Shown: in pieces, positions 11,701 through 24,700 of the stretch | Numbering within the stretch: position 1 is the first letter of the stretch | How the letters are laid out: the number at the start of each line of letters is the position of its first letter | NCBI RefSeq assembly: GCF_027942865.1 | Contig: NC_134528.1 | Span: 7,807,586-7,871,585 of the forward strand | Origin: Odontesthes bonariensis | Lineage: Eukaryota; Chordata; Actinopteri; Atheriniformes; Atherinopsidae | Length of the DNA stretch: 64,000 bases | Direction of reading: 5' to 3' | The notes under the pieces: model-generated | The model's database searches: none | Seen by the model: only the letters and a program-made list of their open reading frames with translations | What the model was told of the DNA's origin: nothing | Position numbers and translations under genes: made by a program

Positions 11701-14700
11701 CACACACTGAAAAGACGATCGACACAAGATGTTTAGTGACAGCCGACTGTCAGCTTGGTGTAAAAAGACTTTGGGAACTAACCTTTCATCCCTGTGTGCT
11801 GCTCCTCCATCTGTGACAGTCTTGACGAAGATGCCCAGTTTCTCCAGACCCATGTCAGCTCCAGCACCCATCCCGATGATACTGATGCCCAGACCATCGC
11901 CATCTTAAAGGGTGCGGGGAGGAGCAGACCAGCTATTACCAAACTGCTACAGTTATCCATGTTTAACAGCTCTTTGTAAGTTTGATTGGTTAGTTGTTCA
12001 AGCATGGAGTTTTGGAATTTTTTTAGGCTGAAAAGCAGGTCATGTGCTTGCTAACAGTTGTGCTGATACAGACTACACAAAGCTCTTTACCACAGATGAA
12101 ACCCCATCATGATTAATCATCATGCAATCTAATATATTTATCTTTTAGAGCTAAACTTCATAGTAGATGAACTGGTTTTAAGTGTTATGTAATTGCAAAC
12201 AAAAGTACTTTAAATGTAAAAAAGAAAGGCATTTAAAAAGACATGGCAGGAAATGAATGCATATCAAACTTTTTAAATGCAGAAATGATGCAAATTAAAA
12301 AAAATTATTCATTTTAATTGTATGCATAAACCGGAGCAAAATTCTTTCTCATCCAATTTTGATCCACAGTTCTGCCTTAAGATTTTTATTTTTCTTTGTA
12401 GACCTGACATCAGCATTCTGTGCAAGCTGTAATTGATTTATAGCTGTAATAAAAGCACGAAAGCACAAAATTCTATGTATCTCAAGGCCAAACATGATCA
12501 ACCCTCATGTTGTCTTGAAACACTATTTTAGTTACTGTTTGAAAGTTAGATCAGTATCAGAATAACACCGAGATTTCCTGCCTGAGGAGTAATGTAGTAG
12601 GAGTAGAGCTGTGTGCTCTATTTTACAAATGCATAGGGCACACAGCAGCACCTCACTGTCACATATGGTATCCCATGTAACTCACCCTGTACACTGCCAA
12701 AAATAGACTTCTATACATGATTAATGCACCATAATGTTAAAAGAATGTTGGCATTGTGGCTCACGAAGGAGAAATGGAAGGAAAGACGGGCACCATTGCA
12801 TTTACGCTGCCTTCAGGAAAGCCGGACGGCTAGCAGAAGGCAGATGGAAGGACTCCGGGCCCTTTTTTTACATAAGTAATAACAAATGAATCCTTTTCAT
12901 GAATAGAATATTTGTATTCCGTTTCCTATTATACTGCAAACCAGCAAGCTGGTCAAAATACCGTGAATGTTTGCATGGCCAAACCCGAGGCTCCAGCTCT
13001 CGCAGGAAGACTTCATACAAAAGTGGGCTGTGAATTGTGTTTAACTTTCTAATGTTCAGTACCTTTCTCCAGCTCAACAGGGAACAGGTCCAGCCTCTCC
13101 ACCCTCTTTTCCAGCTCATACTCAGCTGATGCTGCCATGGGATCGACATCTTCATTACGTCTGTCGTAGTCCTCGTTGGGATAAGTGGCAAAGACCTACA
13201 GGAGGAATTGAAGACTGCATTAGACTGACAATCACACTTAAACTTTATTGGGTAAGTCTGTATCCCAGACAGCCACAACACTGTGACGGTGCACTCTTCG
13301 GGGATATCTTGGGTGCTGGCATTGTTGTCTATGTTATATTTATATGTAACCCCCTTTCTAATATTTTAGTCAACTATGATATTGATGCAACATAAGGGTA
13401 TTGTAGTTCCCGAGGACATCTCACGTCTGAATGGCTTAAATAATCTCGGAGGGGAGCAGCAAGCCTCTGCAGTATGGGTAAAGATGAATAATATTCCTTC
13501 TCGCTCTCTTTTAATAACTGTATTTGTGAAGGTGTCCCTTTCTTCCCTCCGCAGCTGCGGTGAGTTATTATGTTCTTGTCTCAGATCTCACATTTACTCC
13601 AAATATAGTAACAGTGATGTTACTATGTAGAGAGAGAAAGAGAATAAGTTGCGTCTGTGGGGCAATAAAAATCTTCAGGTGCTCATCGGTATCCAAAGTA
13701 GCATACTTGAGGTAAAAAGAGAAGGGGTCCGAGGCACTCTGAAGTCCTTAAAAGTCCTTTATTAAATGATGGATGTCCATCATTTAATAAAGGACTTTTA
13801 AGGACTTCAGAGTGCCTCGGACCCCTTCTCTTTTTACCTCAAGTGATGTTACTATATTTGGTTATGGGCGGCTGTGGCTCAGTGGTTAGAGTCAGTCGTC
13901 CAATAACCAGAAGGTTGGCAGTTTGATTCCCACTCTCGCTTGGTGGAACTGATAGCTGGAGGGGTGTCAGTCCACCTCCTTGTCACAGCTGAGGCGCCCT
14001 TGAGCAAGGCACCGTACCCCCATGCTCCCTGGGCGCTTTCATGGCTGCCCACCGCTCCAGGTTGGCATCTGTCTCTGAGTGTGTGACCCTGTGCGTGTGT
14101 GTCAACAGGTGCCAACCTGGATGGGTTAAAAGCGGAGGACCAAATCATCCTTTGGGTATAAATAAAGTCACTTAACTTAAGTGAATGAAAAAAATTATTC
14201 ACTTCCTGTGCACTGGTGAAGACAGATTCACTGCATGTTTCAGTGCTTCATCGAGTTACATCACCGCCAAATTAGGTGCAGAGTGACAAAGTATGCAGAT
14301 TGTGACATGCCTGCAGGTAATCAAGTTCTCACATGTGTCAAACTATTGACTGCGTCAGAAACTGTCTATTATATACACTCCATGGAAAAGATTACAAGCA
14401 TCCTTCATATACAGAAAGACGGGGAAGGCAAATTGGAAAATGGGACTGTTTCTCACACAATGTTTTCTAAAGCTAAGCATGATGTTTCCAAATGCCCCAA
14501 ACACAGAATGCTTTGGAATATAGGGGGCATACATCATTGGTGTTTTAAATCCAGTATTTCTCTTTTATTGGTGTAAAATGTATCTGCTTAAGCTTACAAA
14601 AAAAAGACAGCAATGCAATTTGTCTTTGATGAAGAAGTTGCTCCACTCAGTTCCACTATCAACAGAACAGAGAGGGACTGACACTGAACTTAACAGACTT

Positions 14701-17700
14701 AAGACCTTCATGCTATCCTATTACCAAACGTTGAGAGGTTGTAGAGATGTATGCACCTGAGACTCATAACTAGATTCATGGTTTGATAATAGCTGACCAC
14801 CACTGTTAATGCAGACATAATGCAATTCAATTTTATTGACCATTTCAACAGAGATAGCCGCAGCATTTCCTCCAGGCCTCCGAACTGTATTATTTCACAG
14901 TAGTAATGAAAAACACACAGGGGAAAATCAGTCGCAGCCACTAAAGTTGCTCTCATGAAGACAGAGACCTCTGTTTTCAAGGCTCAACTTCCCACATTCA
15001 CTCTGGTCTAACAGCATGACAGTTTACATAACCTCTTCCAGCATGCTAATGGAGGCCTTCTGCAGCTGCTGCTCACAGGCCACACACACACAGTAAGCTG
15101 AATCTTTCAAAGCCTCACTTTCAGTCTTCCAGGGTAATTATGTATGCAGCACCTTGCACTCTCCACTAGCTACACTAATTCAATGCTGGAACCCCTTCTC
15201 TCAGACATTCTTTGTTTTGTTTGAAGACATTTTCTCAACTTTTCTCTCCACAAGCTTTGTCCCCTCACCTACAACACATTCACACTTTTTTTTTCTTGTA
15301 GCCTCTCTTTGCTTTTCTTCCTCTAACATGTCAATAATTGAGTTAAAAATGACAATCTTGAGGCTTTATTGATGCGCTTCAGTCATACAGTATGGGCCCC
15401 CCGTTTCCCTGGCAACCCCACAGTATAGAGCCTTTTGACTGCTCCTTTTGAAATGTAACCAGCCCCTGCTTTCAAAATGTACATATATATAATATTATTT
15501 TATAATACGTATAATATTTATAATATATATCTTTATTTTCATGCATCCTTGACAAGCTTTTGCCTTTACGTTTTAGCTTTCCTTACCCATAAGAAAAGAG
15601 TTTGGAAAGTTTCTTCTTTAACCAAATTAGTGCTGTCCCTGTCTGTTCTTACATGAGATAAAGAATCCAAGTTTTTCAGAAATTTTAACATCACTATTTG
15701 CTTTAAAGTTCTGTAAACTTCAAACTATACAATTAAAATCTATGTATCTGGGTTTTTTATGCAAAAATGACAAGTAATTGAATTAGTTCACGGACAAGAT
15801 ATTAATATTTTTGTGAAATATTGCAGAATTTTTAGCAGATGGACTTCGCCGCTGTGACACCCTCCATTTTTTGGGGGGCTTCCGTTTTGAAACGGAGTGG
15901 ATCTGCCTGAGAACCTGCAGACACTAAGCACACCCAACATGCCCTTTGGCTATATCCATTATGCTGAATGGATTTTATCCATTCTAGACAATAGCCATTC
16001 ACAATGCTTTGTGCTGACACATTCTACCAACTACTGACAGCGTTCATGATTTGTGAACCAATCAGACTCTGTTGATCTTATACTGTGGGATTTACGATCT
16101 CAAACACACAGCACAAGCAACCAGCTGATTTTGGATTAAAATGTTCAACTAACCACATACGTTTGACCAACTTTGTGTCAATAAATAAATAAATGAATAG
16201 ATAAATAAATAAACAAATAAGATAATGAATAAATAAGTTACTAAAATTGAACTGAAAGTCAAAGGAATGACAAAGGAAATGGCTGCAGAGACAGTTCCTC
16301 TGGGTCCGCTACAATCAGGAGAACAGCAAAATGTTGTCTCTTATTTATCAGGAGTTTCCATAGAAAGCAGACATGCAAGTTTGGATAGAGTTCAGTTACC
16401 AACTTATTTTGAGGCCGATCAGATGAGGGATGATTAAGGTAACATGCTAGTGTGGTAGCGTTTGAAAAGGTGTGCATGACTCAGAAATTTCTACAATTTG
16501 GGGCCCAAGGCATTATAAGTGAAATTGTCAGTATGCATGGATATGTTTTATTTGTGAGTGGCTGCAGGAAAGAACAGGCATATCTGCTGTGCAAGATTAA
16601 CAAGGTTATTAAACATATTCAGCAGTGCTTACAGTTTCAGATCTTACTGTGGAAGTATGAGCATAAAGTTGCTGCTTTAATAGTTCAACCTGAGCCTAAC
16701 TGTAGTCCTAACTCTTTTTACCAATCTGCTTTCTAACAAGCAGAGTAGCTGAGTTTACGGATAGAACCATAGAGATGAGAGTAAAAATGGAAAAAGATGT
16801 TACTAACTTTTAAAAGAACAGTTTCTATACAAACAAATTGATTTTTGTCATTATATTTTGGCCCAAAAAGAAGAGACTCCTTTAGTGTGATATACATCTT
16901 TATAGAGAGAGGTCTTCTTAATCTTATTAATAGAGGTCCAGGTATTATTAATACCTGGATAATCCTGTTGGTGATGAAGAACTTCACAAGAGACCACAGG
17001 ATCAGAACTAATCCAACAGTCCTTTCACCCCTGTATTTCACTCTTATTCGCGATTCCTCACTTTTCTACATTCCTATCATCTCCAAATGGTGAAATGGGT
17101 TGGGAGTTAAAGTACATGTTCAGGATCAGAAAAGTATATATGATTAGTGCTCAAATGTTTTAACGTTCATGCATCGTCATCGTGGATATGTAATTTCCAT
17201 AGCTCCTCAACACAGCAACAACCTACACATATGTTGCCATCTCAAGCTTTTTGAGCCTAATTTGTGACAATAAATAAGGACAGAAATCATCAAAAACTGA
17301 TTATTTCTTTGACATTAACAGGAATTTCCTGGAGTCTTGACATCACAATGAAGTTACCCCAGCTTGCAGATTCCCACTGTTTCCAGTCCTTTTGCTAAGC
17401 AAAGCTAATCATCTCTTGGCCACAACCCCGTATTTACTCAGGAGGTTTGAGGGAGGTGAAACTTTTCTCATCTAACTCTCAACAGGTGTGCAAATGAGCA
17501 TAAATTCTAAAATCCTGATGTCTTCTTTTACGAATAAAAATGGATTTATCCATAGTTGCAACAATTTGGGTGTTCACCTGTTTGTCAGTCAAAACAAACT
17601 ATATGAAAAAGTGGAAATTTCCTCTCTAAATAGACATTCAACTACTAGCTGAGCAATAAAACATTTTTTTAAAAAGCAACAGACTGAATTAATAGGATTT

Positions 17701-20700
17701 TAATTAGTTACTGCAATAGTACTTATGCTTGAACAGCTGTTTGCTTTTAGAACTCAACTGAGCCCACTGCATGACATCATGCGAGCAACGCTGAAGTCTA
17801 ATGGCTTTTGATTTAGGTTACCTTTGTATTTTGACAGATTAACAGAATATGGATTAAAGACACAAAATACACTGTTTCAATCATATGTAGCAGATCATAA
17901 AACAACAACAGTGCACTCCAAGCCTGCATGGTCTCTGCTTACGTGGCACTACTTCGCTCCTCGAGTTTAAAAGTCAACAGGCCACAGCTGGTAGCGCCCT
18001 CAATTTACGCCCACTATGCTGCAAAAGATTAAACAACAAGGAGGCTCTCCAGCATTAAATGTGGCACTGTAAGTAAACAGCCGGGATGAATTGTGTGTTG
18101 TGGCCATGGGAAAGTTTGGAACAGGTGCCACGGTGCAGGCCAGGAAAGAATCGTGCCTTCACTGCCTCAAAATTAACAGTTTCACTTCCAGTAGGAGGTT
18201 TTTATTTTCTTCTTATATATCCAACACAGGCCAGACAGTCTAATTGTGATCCTGCATGATGTAACCTCTGACCCAGCCTAACTTAAGCACATAGGCCAGT
18301 ACATGAAGCCCTCCAATCGTGAGGTGGATGCCTTTGGAAGACAAACATTGGGATTAAAGGCAGTGTGCTGGAGGGGGGTGGGTGGGTAAGACTGGAGAAG
18401 GACACTGTTCCAGTTGTGGCAGATAGTAGGTCAGAGGAGCTAACAGATGGCCAGGAAACTCCCTTCCTCCCTCCCTCTGCTACCAGCAGTCTGGGATGTC
18501 CTACAAAAGCTCAGTGGGCAGCTAGCTAGAGCCACTCACCAACTAACAGATTGTGTTTGTGACTATAAAGAGCACACACTTGGAACTGGAAAGGGTATTA
18601 AAAGCAGGCAGTAAGTGACAGCCACTATTTTGCAATGCAGTTGTCGTGAGAAGAAGATGGCTAAATGATAGAGCTGCCCTGTAAGCCTCTGCTCCGATAC
18701 AGTGGGGTTCCATCGTGATGGCCCTCTGGCTGCAACTGGGTAACACACACTGGTGTTAACAAGCAAGACCGCAACCCCCACCCCCGATTCCCACTACCCA
18801 CAGCTGCATGTCAACTGCTGTGTTTCTTTCCCTGTGGACTCAAAAACAGATCTAATTTTGGATTTTGCCAATAGGATGTGTGTGTGGAGGTGGTGCTGTT
18901 TTACAACAGAAATGGTGTTTTCCACTCTCTCTGCACTCTGCAGCAACCAACTTTCCATTATTTGCTTTTTTGTTTTTTTCCCCAACTTTTTTAATTTGGC
19001 AAGTAAATTCACTGTTATTCTCCATTTCTAGCTTAGATGCCAGAGAATCAAAGTGATTAATAACCATGTATAAGGTAAGATATGTAAAATGGCTGTTCAT
19101 ACTTTGCATGCCACATGTTTATCTTTACATATGCTGTAACTAGTCCAGTATTATAGGGTCAGAATGTATGTTTGAACTTTTTCCCTTTAAAATGTAATAG
19201 CACAAGCATTGGTCAAACAATTGGCAGGTAATAGCTTCTAAATCCTCCAAAAACTGTTGTGTCAATCCAGATTCCAGACGAGCAACGCACTGACAGAAAA
19301 TAAGGATGGCCCTGGTTGCCATTATGTTGGGCCAATCCTCGCCTGACAATAAAATGGATATGAAAGGTTCATCATAGCTACGGCTGCATGGCATCAAAGC
19401 CCATGTATTTTGGCAAGACACCCTTTGGTCAGCGGTCAGGTTTGGGATAAGCTCTGACCCTGGGGAGAGCACAGCAGCATTAAAACAAGGTCACCGCAGA
19501 GAACTAAACATCCCTTCACTACATGAACTGATACAGCAACTATACTAGATAACTATATGATGTCTTTTCAGGGGGTTATGCTGTTATTCAGTAAGAATAT
19601 CAATTATTTATGCTTTTCCACTGTTCATTGGGTGTAATTGTTTTTTGGCACACTTTTGTACAGTTACAGACTCTCTTTCTCCCCACAATTTGATTTTTTT
19701 TTTGGAAATATATTTGCCAAAAAGAAACAAGACATACAATAAACAAAGCTAAACATTTTTACTGATTGAATTTAGAGATATTTTTCAACAGATAATGCAA
19801 CCGGTACATTGTTGTTATGAATTCTTTTGGCCCCAATTATCATGAGGGCCATTTTAATTTGCATGGGTTTCCATCCCACAATATCCATCCGCTGCACAAA
19901 TTCTAACCTAATTGAAACAAATATATGACGGGAATACGTGCACTTTTATATCCATTGTTGTTTTGCAATTTATAGCAGCAGTCTTATCAAGCTAACCCGT
20001 TGGAGGTTGAAAAATGTCTTAAAAGACTTTGACTTTAGTCATTTATTCAGTTGAATTTCTAAAATCAGAAAAATAAAAAAATCAGCCTGATCCCTTAGTC
20101 AATATTAAGAGTAATTTTAAAATTCAGAACCAGTAACTTTCACCACTTCGTACAGTTCAGTCAATGCCTTACATATGACTGTAAGCGGCATCTGCAATTT
20201 CTCTGTCAATGTGATGACAGGATGGACAAGACAGAGCAGCAGACATTGGGAGTGAGGTATTGCATAACATGGCTTGTCGCAGTAACCTGAGCAAGTGCAT
20301 ACAGCACACAAATGCTTGCAACCCACCACTGCAGGACTGAGAAGTGGGACAGCATGACCTTGCTGATAATCTGTCTGGTCTCCCACCCCTCCTGGCTATG
20401 AGTAATGTCCTGTATGAGATGCTGCAAGCCGCACAGAGTCTAAAGTAATAGACAGTTTGAGGATACGGTGACATGTGGTGATGTATTGCCCATTCCCTCG
20501 CTAACTGATCTGTGTCGCTAACACAAACTACCAAAAGTTGCATTTGGTGTTTTCTGTATTTTGCAGTTTGTGGTAGCAACCTTTAAAACTGCAATTCGTC
20601 CCGATATGTTTGACATAATTAAATTCTGTCAGATTGCTAAAACACAATAACTGTTATTTTTCTGTAATTAATACAGTGTGAAAGAATTCAAAGGTGTTAT

Positions 20701-23700
20701 ATGCACAGACTCGCAGGACTGCTGTTCAGAGTTGTGTTGGCAGCAGAAACCCACAGGAAAGGGTATGCATTTGTGTGTGTAAATGTGTGTTTGATGGTGG
20801 CAGAAGGCATGAAAAATATAAGAGCAAGCTAGGTGATGAGTGAGCAAGGGGATTCTGGTGTATGAAAAATAAATCAGATTATTTCTGTTTTGGAGGGGGC
20901 ACAGCGCAAATCCAATAGAGATTATCTTCTTTTTAAACAAAAAGCTCTCCCGGCACAGTAGAATAAATAATTAAAAATCCAAACTTGCCAGAAGATTACA
21001 TCCAAAACAAAAAGTATTTTGTTGTTGAGTGATACAGAATTAAGCCAAAAGAAACAAGCAAACAAAATGAATAAGACATGAGAGGCAGCTTCCTGTGTTC
21101 AACAAGGAGGCGGCCGTCAAAAGCGAGGCGAGTCTCTGCCGATAACAATGCTGCTATTTTTACAAACAGTAGCAGCCTGGTGACAAAGAGCGAAAGGGGG
21201 AAAAAAACGAAGGAGCGAAAGAAAGAGTGTCAGGAGGAGCCTAGTGTGAACTCTACCCGAAGCAGAACTGCTATTTTTGCCAGTTTGAGAAGACAGATGC
21301 AGACAGACAGACACAGAGGAGTGTTCAGCGTCGAACAGGGACAAAGAAAGACATTAAAGAAAGACATTGGTGAACCCGTTAAACTGCGTTCACCACCACA
21401 AGACTGCTCTGTGGCCGAAAGCTGAATAATTGCACAGACGGGAAATATGCACTAAAAACGGGCACTTCCTGTTTTGAGGAGAAACCGAGTGACAGTGTGA
21501 CTGAAGAGCTGGCAGTTATACAGTGGCATGACATTTGAGCTGCATAATAAGGCCCCTCCCATTTGACCTCACACCCTCCCTTTTACTCTCATCTGCCCTT
21601 GCATCAATCTCCATAACAAAGGCCACACTGATACAGTATGAAAGGACTCAATAGGAGGTTATTCTCCAGAGGCGGCTGCAGTCCCAGCCATTTTCAGCTT
21701 TCTATCAAAGCTGATAAGCTAGGACCTTTTTATCACCCCATATATAATGGTGCCTCCTGGTATGCACCGTTGATCTCATAGGGATAAAATAATGTGTTTA
21801 AAAGTCTTCTTTTCTTGTGCAATTTCAATTTCCTATATTTCGTGATGCCAGTATGCTGTTTGAAATGATAATTGAGATGACACCTCACACCGCCTCTGTT
21901 GAAGCTGTATTGAACTAGGCTAAAATACAAGTGCACAGTACTGTAGTGGCGAACCATGCTACATGAATGGCATCATCAGAGGTCATGCACATGGCTCTGT
22001 AACGTCAGGCAATGTGAACTTGATAACAATATCAACAAGATATTGCATATCGCGTGTTATCCAAATATTGTGCAGCCCTATTTATATCATTTACTTATAT
22101 TTTCCTTTGCCTTTCACTGGTGAAATGCTACATTACTTCCAACTTAGTGACTATAGTCACAGCATTAATGGAATAGTTCCAACATTACAGGCAGCTGTGG
22201 AAAGTAGGGTTTCATTATTCTATAGAAAAATTTTAATCATAGTCCTCAAAATGTTAAACTATCCCTTTAAAGTGTAATGTTCCCAAGGCTATTGCTAAAA
22301 GTCTTTATCTAACATCAGACTTTATCATTCTCTGTTGTTTCATATGAAAATATAAGGCCATCAGTAACTAAACGCTACTGGGCAACATGCAGCCATGACA
22401 AAATAACAAAGGCCAACTCTTGACTTGAGCGGTCATGATAAGGGACAGGAGCACTTAGTCACTGAAAAGAAATGGCCTACTGCAAGAGGAAATGAGTGTG
22501 ATGTACAGTGTCAGGGCCCACTTTGGCTGGCACAATCTCTGCATGGCTCAGAGCTCGAGGCAGAGCAGAGCAGCAAGACTGAGCTGGGGAAAATCTGATG
22601 CTCCTCTCTGGGTCATTACACCACTGCCAAACACAGGAATCAACTCTTCCTCCTCCTGCTTTTCTGTCCTGTCCTATTCTCTCATCTCACTGGTTTTCCA
22701 TCACTGTCCCTGTCCTTCTCACACACCCAAAAGCCCTCCATTTTTCACCAAGCTTCCCATACACTGAACTTTTATCTTCCACTGCATTGTGACCACTTCT
22801 CTAAATACAAGGGTAACTCTCCAGGCCATTTTGTTATTCCTACCCCAGAAATTATTTACTGTAGCAGCTCCTGCATTTAAGATAATGATCTACATCACAG
22901 CTTGTTTAGGGCTCATGTCAGCTGCACAGTAGGAATGCAGAACCATCCATTAGCAGCAAGCTACTGTAGAGGGAGGGTGTTAGTAGTGTGCAAAGCCCTG
23001 TGTTGAAACAGGGTAAAATCAAAATGTCAGCATCTGTCTGACAGTGAAAGAAGCTGAGTGAGTTCATTAAAACAGCTGACAAAAGCGCTAGCTATGACTG
23101 TAGCACAGCAGATAAGCTCTAAGGTCAAATTCAACAGACCTCTAAACAAACAAATCCCACACAAAATATCCTGTAGACATAATAACACTTTAGAAATGAG
23201 TACATAAGCCTGATTAAATATGCCCCAAGGGTTATTATGTGAAAGACAGCATCATCATATTTTATGTGCAATTATTTCTACTAAGTTGATGTGTTTTACC
23301 GCTGCATACATCCTCACCTTGATAAGCTCTGTGCTGAAGCGAATCTTCCTTGAAGGGGGCGGATCCTCTTCCATAGCCAGTCCAGCAATCTCCACACAGC
23401 TGGACTCGGGCTCATAGCGGTCATCTATCTCGTCTTCTTCCTCATCCTTCTGGCTTCCTTCAAAGTCTTCCCCCACCGCACTGTAGGTACTGATATCCAC
23501 AGAGTCACGGCCTGACTGGTCATCTCTGAGAGTCCTGTCTTCCTCCTCCATAGCATCCTTGTCCCCCTCTCCCTGCCGGAGGATCTCACCACTCTTAGGG
23601 TAACTTTGCCTCTCACTTGAAATTTCTCCATTCTCCACAGAAATGTGAATGTCACCTTGCAGTGTTGTGCTATTAGGCTCCTTGGCCCCAGAGCGCTCCT

Positions 23701-24700
23701 CAGGTTTGAGCTCAGCTTTGGCCTGAACACCAGCATTTGAAACAGTCTTTTCTCTGTATTCATTTGGCTCCCCTGCATTAGTTGAAAGTTCAATAGCTGG
23801 GATGCACTGGCCAACAATCTGGCCCCCATTAATGCTGTCAGATGGGGGCGTTACCCTTCCTCTGGGGCCCTTTGGAGATGCCTCTCTGCCCCTCTGATTG
23901 TGTATCTCCTCCTCTTGGTTGCCTGATGCAAAGGCACTGACCCTCTTTGTGATTATCTTTGAGTTCAACACTCCCACCTTGGTGCTGACCCCCCGGGAAG
24001 GTAGCGGTGGTGTAGAAGAGAGGCGGTGGAGATTGTTTCGGAGCTCGGCTGCCCGCTCAAACACAGCACTGAGCTGGCTGACTGTGGGGGACACAGCGTC
24101 ACTGGTGTCCAAGCTGTCCAGAGACTCTGTGCTACCATTAAAGCGGGCCACCACGTCCAACCTGCCATCCTGGAAACCCGAGGCCTTATCTGTCTTCAGC
24201 AGGACCCTGGTGGTGGCCAGCTTCTCCTGCTGCTGCTTCTCTTGCTGCTGCTCGAAGATGCGGCGGGTCTCCTGCAGCTTGGAGTAGCTGGGCGACGAAG
24301 CCCGTGGGTGCCCATTTTCCGATTTGGTGTCGAACTTGCTGACGCGCTCGGACACGGTGGATCCGAGCTTCAGCAGCGCGCTGTGGTCCACGTTCTCGTT
24401 CAGGCTGCCGGCTCTGGGGAGGGATAGGCGCACCGACTTGTCCGCGCTCCTGCAGCAGTCCTCTCCCTCGGCATCGGCTGGAGATGTGGTCTGCATCTGC
24501 TGGAACATGTTTTTAATACGGTGCACGTTGGAGCCGTACCTGCGCCCTCGGGGACCGTCCTGCATGTCCCCATTCGGAGCATTGTCTTTGACTGGCTTCA
24601 GGGCCTGCATCCCCGCCTCGTACGCGTTTCTGTGCGGAGATGGGCTCCTGAGCGTGGAGCCAGAGCCGGTGCTCTTGGATGTGGATTCCGTCTTCATCAT
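7162..24700 (-). CDS. ppp1r9b: spinophilin / neurabin-2 (protein phosphatase 1 regulatory subunit 9B)
   Basis: Ten coding exons (minus-strand order): 24700-23318, 13195-13063, 11903-11783, 11235-11131, 9659-9527, 8360-8208, 8093-8040, 7885-7656, 7573-7477, 7212-7162. They sum to 2460 nt, 819 aa, close to the mammalian length of about 815. The start MMKTE and the early [10 protein letters not shown] and YGSNVHRIK motifs match the family actin-binding N-terminus. The PP1 docking motif is RKIRF at residues 451-455, at the end of exon 1. A PDZ domain follows at about 500-590 (loop GLGISII near 509-515; FVIGREK at its end), then an acidic stretch and a C-terminal coiled coil ([21 protein letters not shown]). 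There is no SAM domain, which argues for spinophilin over neurabin-1. In the family it targets PP1 to F-actin at dendritic spines and modulates receptor signalling. Intron 1 is 10.1 kb; the rest are 0.1-1.8 kb. Confidence 0.93.
8361..9526 (-). other. ppp1r9b intron between coding exons 5 and 6
   Basis: A 1.17 kb intron containing AT-rich simple sequence at 8463-8512 and a (TA)n microsatellite at about 8680-8717. No exon or RNA gene was seen in it. Confidence 0.6.
8680..8717. repeat. (TA)n microsatellite
   Basis: About 19 uninterrupted TA units within a ppp1r9b intron. It is probably length-polymorphic. Confidence 0.9.
9660..11130 (-). other. ppp1r9b intron between coding exons 4 and 5
   Basis: A 1.47 kb intron, unique-looking and moderately AT-rich, with only short ORFs. 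Nothing else was recognised. Confidence 0.55.
11904..13062 (-). other. ppp1r9b intron between coding exons 2 and 3
   Basis: A 1.16 kb intron, AT-rich around 12100-12500. No exon, RNA gene or repeat family was recognised. Confidence 0.55.
13599..13861. repeat. nested palindromic element with flanking 14-bp direct repeats
   Basis: A perfect 69-bp inverted repeat (13705-13773 against 13776-13844) has a spacer of only TG. A 14-bp direct repeat, AGTGATGTTACTAT, sits at 13613-13626 and 13842-13855. Outside that is a second inverted pair, CCAAATATAGTAAC at 13599-13612 and GTTACTATATTTGG at 13848-13861. Removing one direct-repeat copy and the 215 bp between copies leaves a 34-bp near-palindrome, so this reads as an insertion with target-site duplication into a small palindrome. 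No transposase was found. Confidence 0.75.
13866..14180 (+). mobile_element. tRNA-derived SINE
   Basis: The head resembles a tRNA gene: an A-box-like TGGCTCAGTGG at 13875-13885 and a B-box-like GTTTGATTCC at 13921-13930, with spacing typical of a pol III promoter. A non-tRNA body follows with an internal inverted pair (CCAGGTTGGCA near 14057, TGCCAACCTGG near 14110), and the element ends in an AATAAAGT-type tail near 14160-14170. No clear target-site duplication was found, so the ends are approximate and the family name is left open. It is inserted in the first intron of ppp1r9b, antisense to that gene. Confidence 0.7.
16180..16238. repeat. imperfect (TAAA)n simple repeat
   Basis: AATA/AAATAAAT-type tetranucleotide units, interrupted by GAATAG and CAAA variants, in the first intron of ppp1r9b. 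Confidence 0.75.
22021..22080. repeat. remnant of a dispersed fish repeat (tentative)
   Basis: The segment has ATCAACAAGATATTGCATAT followed, further on, by a tail ending TGTGCAGCCCTA. That tail resembles the edge of a repeat I recall as common in teleost genomes. It is too short and degraded to assign to a family. A repeat-library search would decide. Confidence 0.35.

Larger units (their letters stand above)
13196..23317 (-). other. 10.1 kb first intron of ppp1r9b
   Basis: The donor GTGAGG lies right after the PP1-docking exon (23317 downward) and the acceptor CTGTAG at 13201-13196. The intron contains the palindrome at 13705-13844, a SINE at about 13866-14180, a TAAA-type repeat at 16180-16238, a short palindrome near 16937-16959 and a dispersed-repeat remnant at 22021-22080. 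ORFs of up to about 136 codons in it (for example 20169-20579) show no recognisable domain. Conserved regulatory elements are plausible in a first intron this long but cannot be seen from one sequence. Confidence 0.6.

Noticed and set aside
16937-16959. Short palindrome around CCAGGTATTA...TAATACCTGG
   Set aside because: Eleven-base arms in AT-rich intronic sequence; plausible by chance and without flanking duplication.
20169-20579. 136-codon - strand ORF in ppp1r9b intron 1, considered as a transposase remnant
   Set aside because: No catalytic motif, conserved block or terminal repeats could be identified, and all three frames show comparably long chance ORFs here.
21078-21425. 115-codon + strand ORF rich in Lys/Arg/Ser
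   Set aside because: Low-complexity purine-rich sequence, with no splice sites, conserved motif or Kozak context supporting translation.
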